This document shows positions 1 to 5,885 of a stretch of DNA of 11,887 nucleotides, piece after piece. The DNA lies in contig PANV01000006.1 of the NCBI GenBank assembly GCA_002707765.1, forward strand, positions 1 through 11,887. Reading direction: 5' to 3'. The notes under the pieces were generated by a model. It searched no databases. It was not told the DNA's origin and saw nothing but the letters and a program-made list of their open reading frames with translations. The first letter of the stretch is position 1; each line of letters opens with the position of its first letter. Origin of the DNA: Fidelibacterota bacterium (GTDB lineage Bacteria > Fidelibacterota > Marinisomatia > SCGC-AAA003-L08 > D37C17). The translations under genes and the position numbers were made by a program.

Positions 1-817
1 TATACTCAACTAAAATTGATTCATAAAGATTAGCATCACCTTTTGCATTGTTGACTCGTTCTACAGCATAACCCTCGGCTTCGGTAAGCATTCTTAGGGC
101 ATCTCCCTCAACTTTATATATTATTTTGTTATACTCCTGAAGTGCCTCATTGATAAGAGTTTCTTGATCCTGCTTAGCTCTATTGACCTCATTAAATGAA
201 TCTGCAACAGGCTCAGGTGGGACAACCCCTTGAAGTTGAACTAATTGAATAGAGATTCCAGTGTTATATTTATCTAAAATTTCTTGCATATAGATTTTTG
301 CCTCGTCAGCAATTGCAACTCTTTCAGCTTGCAAAACTTCAATAAAGGATCTATCTCCAATCATAAGCTGCATTGCAGCTTCTGATATATCTATTATGGT
401 ATTTTCTACATTTTTCACATTAAATAGATAGTCTTTTGCATTATTAATTTTATATTGCACAACCCACTTTACCTCTGCGATTTTCAAATCCCCTGTAAGC
501 ATCCATGATTCATCTTCGTATCCCCTGGATCTGAAAACAGATTTTTTATCAGACTTAAGGGTCCTGAATCCGAATTCTTTTTTATATTGATAATCAACTT
601 TCACCTTATAAATTTCATCAATAAATGGAATTTTAAAACCCAATCCAGGAGGCCTAGTATCGTAATATTTACCTAATCTTAAAACTACAGCGTTTTCATT
701 TGCATCCACGGTAAAAAAAGACATTGCAAGCAGAAGAACTAAAACTAATGAGAAAACTAATTTTGTAGCTTGATTCGAATTTATTTTTGGTATTTTTGGA
801 TTTACTTCTTGTGACAT
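1..817 (-). CDS. hflK: HflK-like SPFH-domain membrane protein (C-terminal part outside window)
   Basis: The open frame begins with ATG at 817-815 (Met-Ser-Gln-Glu-Val) and runs off the left edge, so 272 residues are visible. A short polar N-terminus is followed by one membrane anchor at about residues 20-37. An SPFH/band-7 domain follows, with NAVVLRLGKYY, PGLGFKIPFID, MLTGDLKIAEVKWVVQYKI and a later VVPPEPVADSFNEVNRAKQD, which leads into a charged helical region. The 'LTGDL...V.W.VQYKI' block and the 'EAAMQLMIGDRS' block fit HflK better than HflC. In the known family, HflK and HflC form a periplasm-facing complex around FtsH and modulate its protease activity. The proline/glycine-rich N-terminus of the E. 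coli protein is absent. hflC would be expected just beyond the left edge. No Shine-Dalgarno is visible before the ATG. It lies 40 bp downstream of the selenoprotein gene and probably shares its transcript. Confidence 0.9.
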   Translation of the reverse strand, partial: MSQEVNPKIPKINSNQATKLVFSLVLVLLLAMSFFTVDANENAVVLRLGKYYDTRPPGLGFKIPFIDEIYKVKVDYQYKKEFGFRTLKSDKKSVFRSRGYEDESWMLTGDLKIAEVKWVVQYKINNAKDYLFNVKNVENTIIDISEAAMQLMIGDRSFIEVLQAERVAIADEAKIYMQEILDKYNTGISIQLVQLQGVVPPEPVADSFNEVNRAKQDQETLINEALQEYNKIIYKVEGDALRMLTEAEGYAVERVNNAKGDANLYESILVEY

Positions 818-857
818 TAAAATATTATTTAATTACTATTATATAATTTAAACATTT

Positions 858-1091
858 TTAATGAAACCATGAATATATTTCTTCGCTATCTGGGAACTTT
901 TTTGTTTGGAATTTGGAAAATACTAGCTTACCATCAATTTCAATTTCAAATGCGCCACTTCTGGGCTCAATAGAATTCCCAGAAATTTTCACATTCAAAT
1001 TATAAGATTTTATAATATTTGATACACGATCAAATTGCGGTTTATAATTTCATTTTTCGCAAAACTCTATATGGATTTTTACTTCATTCAT
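858..1091 (-). CDS. SelW/Rdx-family selenoprotein with TGA-encoded Sec14 (CxxU)
   Basis: Reading from ATG (1091-1089) to TAA (860-858) gives 77 residues if the in-frame TGA at 1052-1050 is read as selenocysteine. The start reads HIEFC-EK-U-NYKPQF, the CxxU redox motif with the Y-K-P signature that follows it in the Rdx family (SelW, SelT, SelH; PF10262). After the TGA the same frame continues with RSGAFEIEIDGKLVFSKF and KKFPDSEEIYSWF. This is the usual second half of SelW: an F-E-(I/V) strand, a D-G-K-L-V-F-S hairpin and an F-P-D segment before the last helix. The length is that of small SelW proteins. Such thioredoxin-fold proteins are thought to act in thiol redox reactions through Cys11 and Sec14. 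A hairpin follows the TGA at a suitable distance. The start overlaps the TGA stop of the upstream 57-aa gene (ATGA), indicating translational coupling. No Sec machinery (selA, selB, selC, selD) is in the window, so Sec insertion is inferred. The alternative, a gene broken at one codon, is unlikely given the conservation on both sides. Confidence 0.9.
997..1050 (-). promoter_or_regulatory. Putative bacterial SECIS element downstream of the Sec TGA
   Basis: On the minus strand an apical stem ATTTGAT/ATCAAAT (1035-1029 with 1023-1017, seven perfect pairs) closes a five-base loop CGTGT (1028-1024). The loop begins 21 bases after the TGA and has G as its second base. From family knowledge, bacterial SECIS elements are coding-region hairpins with a short G-containing loop roughly 16-37 bases after the UGA, so this fits. 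A nine-pair lower stem, AAATTATAA/TTATAATTT (1050-1042 with 1005-997), starts at the last base of the TGA itself, with an asymmetric internal loop between the two stems. A nearer TTATAA copy at 1015-1010 could pair instead. The stems are AT-rich, and binding by SelB is inferred. Confidence 0.7.
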
Positions 1092-1261
1092 TTAATTATT
1101 CCTAAAATATCAAGTAATACTAAGAAAAAAGGGATTAAAATTACCAACCCCATAATCTTAAAAATAAAATCATTTTCATGATTACCAGTTTTAAAAGTTA
1201 AGAATTTTAAACCAATCGCACAAAAAACAATGGATAATATTAGTAAAAAATACAAAGACAT
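1088..1261 (-). CDS. Small two-helix membrane protein (57 aa) coupled to selenoprotein
   Basis: ATG at 1261-1259 opens a 57-codon frame ending in TGA at 1090-1088. It begins MSLYFLLILSIVFCAIGLKF, a hydrophobic helix (about residues 2-20). A short polar loop with KTGNHEND follows, then a second hydrophobic helix (about residues 36-55, containing MGLVILIPFFLVLLDILGII). The stop overlaps the ATG of the SelW-like gene by ATGA, the arrangement typical of coupled bacterial genes. Two well-formed membrane helices, an intact frame exactly to the overlap, and a start within the divergent intergenic region together support a real gene. I do not recognise a family. There is a single cysteine (Cys14) inside the first helix. 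It could tether the soluble selenoprotein to the membrane or act with it in redox chemistry, but that is speculation. No Shine-Dalgarno is evident before the ATG. Confidence 0.65.
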   Translation of the reverse strand: MSLYFLLILSIVFCAIGLKFLTFKTGNHENDFIFKIMGLVILIPFFLVLLDILGIIK

Positions 1262-1336
1262 TTCTAATATATTTTAATATAGTTAACATTAAAATCACTA
1301 ATTTTTTTTGGAACATAATTCATTTTAGGTAGTAAA

Positions 1337-1347
1337 TATAATATAAT
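1337..1347 (+). promoter_or_regulatory. Candidate -10 region(s) for the plus-strand gene
   Basis: Two TATAAT hexamers overlap by one base (1337-1342 and 1342-1347), about 20-30 bases before the ATG at 1367. No good -35 lies at 17 bases: TTGGAA at 1308-1313 is too far, and TTCATT at 1319-1324 is weak. In a sequence this AT-rich such boxes also arise by chance. The 105-bp divergent region 1262-1366 must also hold the promoter of the minus-strand selenoprotein cluster, for which I see only generic TATATT-like sequence. Confidence 0.3.
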
Positions 1348-1349
1348 CC

Positions 1350-1360
1350 AAAGGAAAGGA
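1350..1360 (+). promoter_or_regulatory. Ribosome binding site of the 139-aa gene
   Basis: A purine stretch with two AAGGA copies (AAAGGAAAGGA) ends six bases before the ATG at 1367. It is one of the few clear Shine-Dalgarno sequences in the window and supports this start. Confidence 0.7.
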
Positions 1361-1366
1361 AATCCA

Positions 1367-1786
1367 ATGAAGCTAAAAAAAGCTAAAGAGCAATTAATGG
1401 CGATTTCTTTATTATTATCAGTTTTCATTTTTTTCATTTATTTAAAAATGAATCCAGAAATAAATAATGATAATCAAAACATAAGCTCAACAAACAATCA
1501 AGTTAATGAAATAGTTGAAAAAATGTATACTGATTCAGTAGAAAATACACAACTAGGAAAAGATTCAACTAGCTCAGAACAGAAAAGTGAAACTGTTATC
1601 TCTTTTACAGAGAGAGAACTAAAAAGAGCAAAATCTTATATTGACAAAGATTGGAGGCCAGATGATACAATTAATATGGCTGCTTGGGATTTTGTATCTA
1701 AAAATCCTACAATAAATGAAACACAAACTCAAGAATTTGAGGAAGTGATTTTATTGGAATCAAATCAAGTTGTTAATGCAAAGTAA
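1367..1786 (+). CDS. Hypothetical membrane-anchored protein, 139 aa
   Basis: This is the only convincing plus-strand gene. The start is backed by a Shine-Dalgarno six bases upstream. Residues 1-9 are lysine-rich (MKLKKAKEQ), and residues 10-27 form one hydrophobic helix (LMAISLLLSVFIFFIYL), an uncleaved anchor or signal. A polar, low-complexity linker rich in Asn, Ser, Thr, Gln and Glu spans about residues 30-78. The C-terminal part contains ERELKRAKSYIDKDWRPDD and a short hydrophobic-acidic tail, and looks folded. The protein is probably anchored with most of its length on the outer face of the inner membrane. I do not recognise a family. It is transcribed away from the selenoprotein cluster and toward the bleomycin hydrolase gene, and ends at a shared hairpin. 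Confidence 0.75.
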   Translation: MKLKKAKEQLMAISLLLSVFIFFIYLKMNPEINNDNQNISSTNNQVNEIVEKMYTDSVENTQLGKDSTSSEQKSETVISFTERELKRAKSYIDKDWRPDDTINMAAWDFVSKNPTINETQTQEFEEVILLESNQVVNAK

Positions 1787-1804
1787 TTAAGCATTAATAA
1801 TTTT

Positions 1805-1835
1805 ATGAAGGAGATATGGGCCCATACTCCTTCAT
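1805..1835. terminator. Bidirectional hairpin terminator between convergent genes
   Basis: ATGAAGGAG and TATGGG, separated by one bulged A, pair with CCCATA and CTCCTTCAT. This is a nearly perfect palindrome of about 15 pairs with a tiny GGCC-centred loop. It lies 18 bases after the stop of the plus-strand gene and 4 bases after the stop of the minus-strand aminopeptidase gene. On the plus strand it is followed by a T-rich run (GAATTTATTTT), and on the minus strand by an AT-rich stretch, so it can serve both genes. It is by far the most GC-rich hairpin in the intergenic sequence. Confidence 0.85.
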
Positions 1836-1839
1836 GAAT

Positions 1840-3177
1840 TTATTTTGCAAGCGCACCCATAGGATCCCAGGGATTTAATTCTACTGGTGTTTTATTAAAC
1901 ATCTTTTTAATTTTTTCAGGTAAATATTTTTTATCTACCACAACTTCATAATTGTATTGGTCAAACCACTTATCTGTCATCAAATAGTATCCATTGCATC
2001 CACCTTTTGTACCCCAGCTATTTTCAACTCTCCACTTCAAGGACTTATTATTTTTTAAATCTACTCCAGTAAAAAGCATTGCATGTGTCATCTGACTATC
2101 ACCGTACTCTAAACGAGTAGCTTTATCCATTTCACTATCAGCTCCAAATGTTAATTTATAGTCATAAAGGTCCATATCCATTACTCCAACCTGCCTATGA
2201 AACATTTTTCCTACGTCACAACCAAACCAAACCGCTTCATCATTTTTTAAAGATTTGATACTAAACTTCTTCATTTCATCTAAAGAAACATTTAAATATT
2301 TGATAATTTGTCCCTCCATAACATTTCCTAAAAACTTTATAGTATACAACTGATTCATTTTTTTATTTTTCATTGGGCAATGTATTAAACAAACTTTATC
2401 AGTCAAATTAGTACCAACATTGTTTTTATAAAAATCCAAAGGTGTTAAATTTTCAAATCTTATAAACTTATTTTTTTTGTCTCTAACTTGCCAATCAAAA
2501 ATTTCAGGAGGCTTACCAATAAACATGCAAAGCATATTGTAAATAGTTTGCATCATTTCTAATTTCTTCTTCCTTAAATCTTTAATATCCACACCTTCTT
2601 GACTCTCAAACCTTAAAATACTTGCAAACTTTCTGAGCTGTCTAGTTATAATTTGATTCATGGATCTAGAATTGCTTGAATGAAAACTTTCAGGCATAGC
2701 TGATTGTGGAACAATACCGTATTTTTCCATCAAGTTTACAAACATATCCCATTGACCTCCATCCTGAATAGGACTATCAACAAGCCACGAAATAATTCTA
2801 CTATCTGACTCTTCATCTAAGGTTGCTAAAATATTTTCAAGAAAATAATTTGCTTTTTCAAGTTTATCAAAAAACATGAAATAACTTTGAGAAAATTCAA
2901 AATTCCCTAAATTATATTTTTTTGCAAGATCAATTCTCATCAAATTTAATGCTGCAAAACCCCAACACCTTCCACTAGACTTTTGATTTGTTACTTGCTT
3001 CATTTCATTTTTTATAACATCTGAATATGTATGGTCAATTTTTCTAAATGTGCCCCAATTCATCGCCACATCTTCTAATTTTGAACGAGTAAGTGCGTTC
3101 ATTGACATCATATTTGAGTCTGAAGAATTAAAATTTTCAGAGTATTTGGTAATTAGTTTTTTTGATAAATCTTTCAT
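1840..3177 (-). CDS. pepC: Bleomycin hydrolase / PepC-type cysteine aminopeptidase (C1B)
   Basis: The protein has 445 residues from ATG 3177-3175, which has an AAGGA six bases upstream. A longer frame to 3225 would run into the tRNA-Arg gene and is rejected. Family C1B papain-like aminopeptidases (bleomycin hydrolase, PepC) are usually about 450 residues, so it is full length. The catalytic Cys71 lies in QKSSGRCWGFAALN, His365 in GDSQMTHAMLFTGVD and Asn386 in WRVENSWG. The C-terminus, NPWDPMGALAK, is the family tail that folds into the active-site cleft and limits the hexameric enzyme to releasing N-terminal residues; here it ends with Lys445. There is no signal peptide, so the enzyme is cytoplasmic and presumably recycles peptides. 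It follows two tRNA genes by 18 bp and is probably on the same primary transcript. A hairpin terminator follows its stop. Confidence 0.96.
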   Translation of the reverse strand: MKDLSKKLITKYSENFNSSDSNMMSMNALTRSKLEDVAMNWGTFRKIDHTYSDVIKNEMKQVTNQKSSGRCWGFAALNLMRIDLAKKYNLGNFEFSQSYFMFFDKLEKANYFLENILATLDEESDSRIISWLVDSPIQDGGQWDMFVNLMEKYGIVPQSAMPESFHSSNSRSMNQIITRQLRKFASILRFESQEGVDIKDLRKKKLEMMQTIYNMLCMFIGKPPEIFDWQVRDKKNKFIRFENLTPLDFYKNNVGTNLTDKVCLIHCPMKNKKMNQLYTIKFLGNVMEGQIIKYLNVSLDEMKKFSIKSLKNDEAVWFGCDVGKMFHRQVGVMDMDLYDYKLTFGADSEMDKATRLEYGDSQMTHAMLFTGVDLKNNKSLKWRVENSWGTKGGCNGYYLMTDKWFDQYNYEVVVDKKYLPEKIKKMFNKTPVELNPWDPMGALAK

Positions 3178-3183
3178 TTTATT

Positions 3184-3188
3184 TCCTT
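3184..3188 (-). promoter_or_regulatory. Ribosome binding site deciding the aminopeptidase start
   Basis: AAGGA on the minus strand, six bases before the ATG at 3177, lies in the 18-base gap after the tRNA-Arg 3' end. It fixes the start at 3177 rather than at an in-frame codon inside the tRNA. Confidence 0.75.
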
Positions 3189-3195
3189 TTATTTG

Positions 3196-3269
3196 TACCC
3201 CCGGGAGGACTTGAACCCCCAACACCTGGATCCGAAGTCCAGTGCTCTATCCAATTGAGCTACAGGGGT
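3196..3269 (-). tRNA. tRNA-Arg (anticodon TCG)
   Basis: A complete cloverleaf of 74 bases. The acceptor ACCCCTG pairs with CGGGGGT with one G-T wobble. T8-A9 is followed by a GCTC D-stem, the anticodon stem CTGGA/TCCAG holds loop CTTCGGA (anticodon TCG, reading CGA), and the T-arm GGGGG-TTCAAGT-CCTCC has one wobble. The discriminator is A, and CCA is not encoded (the next bases are CAAA), so CCA must be added after transcription. It lies 11 bases after the tRNA-His gene and 18 bases before the aminopeptidase start. Confidence 0.97.
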
Positions 3270-3280
3270 ATTAAATTTTG

Positions 3281-3355
3281 GGTGGCTGATGGGGATCGAA
3301 CCCACGGCCTAAGGAACCACAATCCTTCGCTCTAACCAACTGAGCTACAGCCACC
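3281..3355 (-). tRNA. tRNA-His (anticodon GTG)
   Basis: A complete cloverleaf including the encoded extra G(-1) typical of bacterial tRNA-His, which faces discriminator C73. The acceptor GTGGCTG pairs with CAGCCAC, TA and the GCTC D-stem follow, the anticodon loop carries GTG, and the T-loop is GTTCGATC-like. CCA is not fully encoded. The gene begins only four bases after the stop codon of the 66-aa reading frame upstream, so it is likely cut from a longer transcript. Confidence 0.97.
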
Positions 3356-3359
3356 ATAA

Positions 3360-3560
3360 TTATTGCGAAACATCTGGCCAATTTAATATTTCAACCTGAT
3401 GAGTCAAAAAACTATCTTGGGTGCCATCATCAAATTTAACTATAAAAGAAGTAGGATAATTTTGGATTTCGATTAATTCAACTTCTTTACCAGTTTCCTT
3501 GATAATCATCTTGGTCCCAATTGGAACATTATTCATTGATATATAAGTTTTCTTAGCCAT
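3360..3560 (-). CDS. Hypothetical small protein, 66 aa
   Basis: ATG at 3560 begins MAKKTYISMNNVPIGTKMII. The rest alternates short beta-type stretches (TGKEVELIEI, SFIVKFDDGTQDSF), suggesting a small barrel or SH3-like fold. There is no signal peptide, no cysteine and no recognised family. No Shine-Dalgarno is seen. The stop lies four bases before tRNA-His, and 56 bases separate it from the membrane-protein gene upstream. Balanced composition and a frame that stops cleanly before the tRNA support a real gene; its function is unknown. Confidence 0.65.
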   Translation of the reverse strand: MAKKTYISMNNVPIGTKMIIKETGKEVELIEIQNYPTSFIVKFDDGTQDSFLTHQVEILNWPDVSQ

Positions 3561-3616
3561 ATTTAATAAAATTAAAACTACTTATTTTAAGCATCTTCAA
3601 CTAAAATTAGTATACA

Positions 3617-4345
3617 TTATTTTTTAAAAAATCTCACAACTACAAATGGTAAACATAAAAAATATCCATATATGAAAAAAATCAGCTCAAGTATTATCAA
3701 ATAAAAAGGCCAATCTCCAATTAAAAAAGGGTTGTTAACATCTGGAGGTTTACATAAAAACATATAATTAGATTCAATTACAGTATTAATAATTCCAACA
3801 AAAATTAATAAAATATTTGTAAATAAAAATACCTGCATAACTCCTTTTAAATTGAATTTCATACCATACGCAAAAATTAACCATAGTACATTCAAAATTA
3901 TTAATGAGTGTTGCAAATGCAATGATAGCATATCACCAAAAGTGAATATTCCTGTTAAATCAACAGTAACTATTCCCTGAAAAGCACCACTGAATCCGAG
4001 AAAATAAGCGCAATTAAAAAAGAATTGTTTATTTTTATAATTATAAACCTGAGCAAGCATTCCTAAAACTGAAAACCAATATGCAAAATGACAAAGATGA
4101 AGTGGTAAATCAGTTTGTATTTTAACAATATAAAGTTCACTCAAAAAAAATCTGTTATAGTAATCAAAAACTTCTTGAAAAAAACTCAATAAAACTAATA
4201 TTAATGTTATCTTATATTTAAGGGATTCACCTGCTTGAAAACCCAAAACGCTTATAAAAATCCAAGCAAACACCATAACATACGTTATATTCCAATGAGC
4301 ATTATATAATTGAGGGTCACTTAACTGTAAAGTAAAATCAAGCAT
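3617..4345 (-). CDS. YwaF / TIGR02206-type integral membrane protein
   Basis: The protein has 242 residues with about seven hydrophobic helices (roughly 20-36, 45-58, 84-99, 108-127, 145-161, 168-189 and 213-237) and short loops. The motif LPLHLCHFAYW at 80-90 and NYMFLCKPPD...GDWPFYL near 193-215 are the marks of the YwaF-type family TIGR02206, whose usual length is about 230. The function of the family is not established. Conserved His83 and Cys85, at the start of the third helix, and Cys198, after the sixth, are candidates for a functional site. The gene follows the C10 peptidase gene by 15 bp and is probably in the same transcript. No Shine-Dalgarno is visible. Confidence 0.85.
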   Translation of the reverse strand: MLDFTLQLSDPQLYNAHWNITYVMVFAWIFISVLGFQAGESLKYKITLILVLLSFFQEVFDYYNRFFLSELYIVKIQTDLPLHLCHFAYWFSVLGMLAQVYNYKNKQFFFNCAYFLGFSGAFQGIVTVDLTGIFTFGDMLSLHLQHSLIILNVLWLIFAYGMKFNLKGVMQVFLFTNILLIFVGIINTVIESNYMFLCKPPDVNNPFLIGDWPFYLIILELIFFIYGYFLCLPFVVVRFFKK

Positions 4346-4360
4346 AATTATATTTTATTT

Positions 4361-5860
4361 TTAATTTATAATTAATTGGACAAGAATAATAATATCTAAT
4401 ATATTAATTGTACTATCAAAATTCAAATCGTAATCTAAGCTATTACTTAATTCATTTGCCAAAATAAAATTGAGCAAATCTATTATATCTAAGACATTGA
4501 TTGAAAAATCCTCATTTATATCACCAAAATAATTTGCAATAACTATATTCTCTATATGAGGATAACTATCTAAACCATACGAATTTTGGACTGTTAACGA
4601 AACCTGATACTCACCGTAATCTTGATAAGTATGAATTGGAGATTGCTCTGATGAAAAATTACCATCTCCAAAACTCCAATTCCATCTGATAATCTCATCA
4701 CTATTTACAAAAAAAGATAAGTCATTGAATTCTACTAAAAGTTCATTTATATTAAAATCAAACAATGCTTCAGGCGTCAAAATATCGTCAGGTATTATAT
4801 TTAATAATGCTGCTTGATTATCTATAAAATTATATCCGCCTCCATTAAGGTTATCAAAATAGAAATATCCATTAGATGAACCTCCCCAGCCCCAATTACA
4901 ATGGTAAAAATCATCTTCATATCCATCTACGTTCCAAGCATGACCAGAATCATCAGAATAACCCCTATAAATTATTGGCCATCCCCTATCTAATTGATCT
5001 TTAATTAATAATTTCCAATCATCTTCAGAATAATTAATCTTGACCTCACAAGTAATATCATCATTATATCTAAAATGATTATCCAATGCATGTTGAGCAG
5101 ATGGTCCTTCCCAGCATACAGAGGCACCTGATGCCCACTGTGAATAACTCATTTGAACAGCTACCCCTGAATGATAAAGTAATAATTGTGAGTCTTCAGT
5201 TGCATAATCATCATACATATTTTGAAAATTATAACTATAATCTTCAAAATTAACTCCAATAACTCCATGATTTTGATCATAATATTGACTATAACCAAAA
5301 CCCTGTGTTGGATGATTCCAATAATTCATTACTTGACCCATTGCTACAGCAACACACCCTACCAATGAATTATTAGGACAGTAATCGTTCCATTCTCCGC
5401 CCTGATTCCAATTTGCAGAAATTAAAGGAGCTATAGACCTGTTTGAAATGGAGTTATTAAAAAATCCATTTAAATATTGTTTATATAAATTTAAATTTTC
5501 TTGATCTGGAGAGATATCATTTACAATTAAATATTCAATACCACGGATGTAACTTTTAATAATAAAATCTAATTGAATAGGTAAATTATTTAAATCTATA
5601 TTATTTGTAAAACTATACCCAAGAATAGGTCTAGATTTCTTACTAGCAGATAAAATAACAAAACCTTTGGGATTTAAGTTTGCAATATAAATAATTGTTG
5701 AATCTTTATTATCTTCAAAACTTTGAAAACTACTTACAGATAAATTGATTTTATTTTTTTGTAATAAAAAATTAATCAATACATCATTAATATTTTCTAA
5801 AGATAGTTGAGATGCGAAAGAAAATTTTAAAAATAATATTGTTAATAAAAAATTTTTCAT
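4361..5860 (-). CDS. Secreted C10 (streptopain-type) cysteine peptidase with PKD and dockerin-like domains
   Basis: The protein has 499 residues. Residues 1-17 are a signal peptide (MKNFLLTILFLKFSFAS). Residues about 18-135 resemble the Spi/C10 propeptide, with GFVILSASKKSRPILGYS, which keeps the enzyme inactive. The peptidase domain (about 145-356) has catalytic Cys169 in NSLVGCVAVAMGQVMNYWNHP, with His307 in SGHAWNVDGY and the HCNWGWGGSSNGYF segment at 320-333, all diagnostic of family C10. A PKD domain follows (about 363-441; WNWSFGDGNFSSEQSPIHTY). The tail has two dockerin-like calcium loops of pattern DxNxD...N..D at 447-458 and 478-489. In the known family, C10 enzymes are exported proteases. 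The tail presumably attaches or routes the protein, but cohesin partners are not seen here. It follows the arylsulfotransferase-like gene by 25 bp, with the same C-terminal architecture. No Shine-Dalgarno. Confidence 0.93.
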   Translation of the reverse strand: MKNFLLTILFLKFSFASQLSLENINDVLINFLLQKNKINLSVSSFQSFEDNKDSTIIYIANLNPKGFVILSASKKSRPILGYSFTNNIDLNNLPIQLDFIIKSYIRGIEYLIVNDISPDQENLNLYKQYLNGFFNNSISNRSIAPLISANWNQGGEWNDYCPNNSLVGCVAVAMGQVMNYWNHPTQGFGYSQYYDQNHGVIGVNFEDYSYNFQNMYDDYATEDSQLLLYHSGVAVQMSYSQWASGASVCWEGPSAQHALDNHFRYNDDITCEVKINYSEDDWKLLIKDQLDRGWPIIYRGYSDDSGHAWNVDGYEDDFYHCNWGWGGSSNGYFYFDNLNGGGYNFIDNQAALLNIIPDDILTPEALFDFNINELLVEFNDLSFFVNSDEIIRWNWSFGDGNFSSEQSPIHTYQDYGEYQVSLTVQNSYGLDSYPHIENIVIANYFGDINEDFSINVLDIIDLLNFILANELSNSLDYDLNFDSTINILDIIILVQLIIN

Positions 5861-5885
5861 TTGATAATTAATATATGTCTATAAT

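Noticed and set aside
1050..1052. TGA as a true stop giving a 13-residue peptide and a dead selW remnant.
   Set aside because: Sequence beyond the TGA is fully conserved in family features with no further damage, the TGA sits at the exact Sec position, and a suitable hairpin follows.
1308..1342. TTGGAA (1308-1313) and TATAAT (1337-1342) as a sigma-70 promoter pair.
   Set aside because: The spacer of 23 bases is too long for a standard promoter; only the -10-like boxes are reported, at low confidence.
3178..3225. In-frame N-terminal extension of the aminopeptidase by 16 residues.
   Set aside because: It would be translated from the tRNA-Arg gene. A Shine-Dalgarno in the gap after the tRNA and family alignment favour the ATG at 3177.
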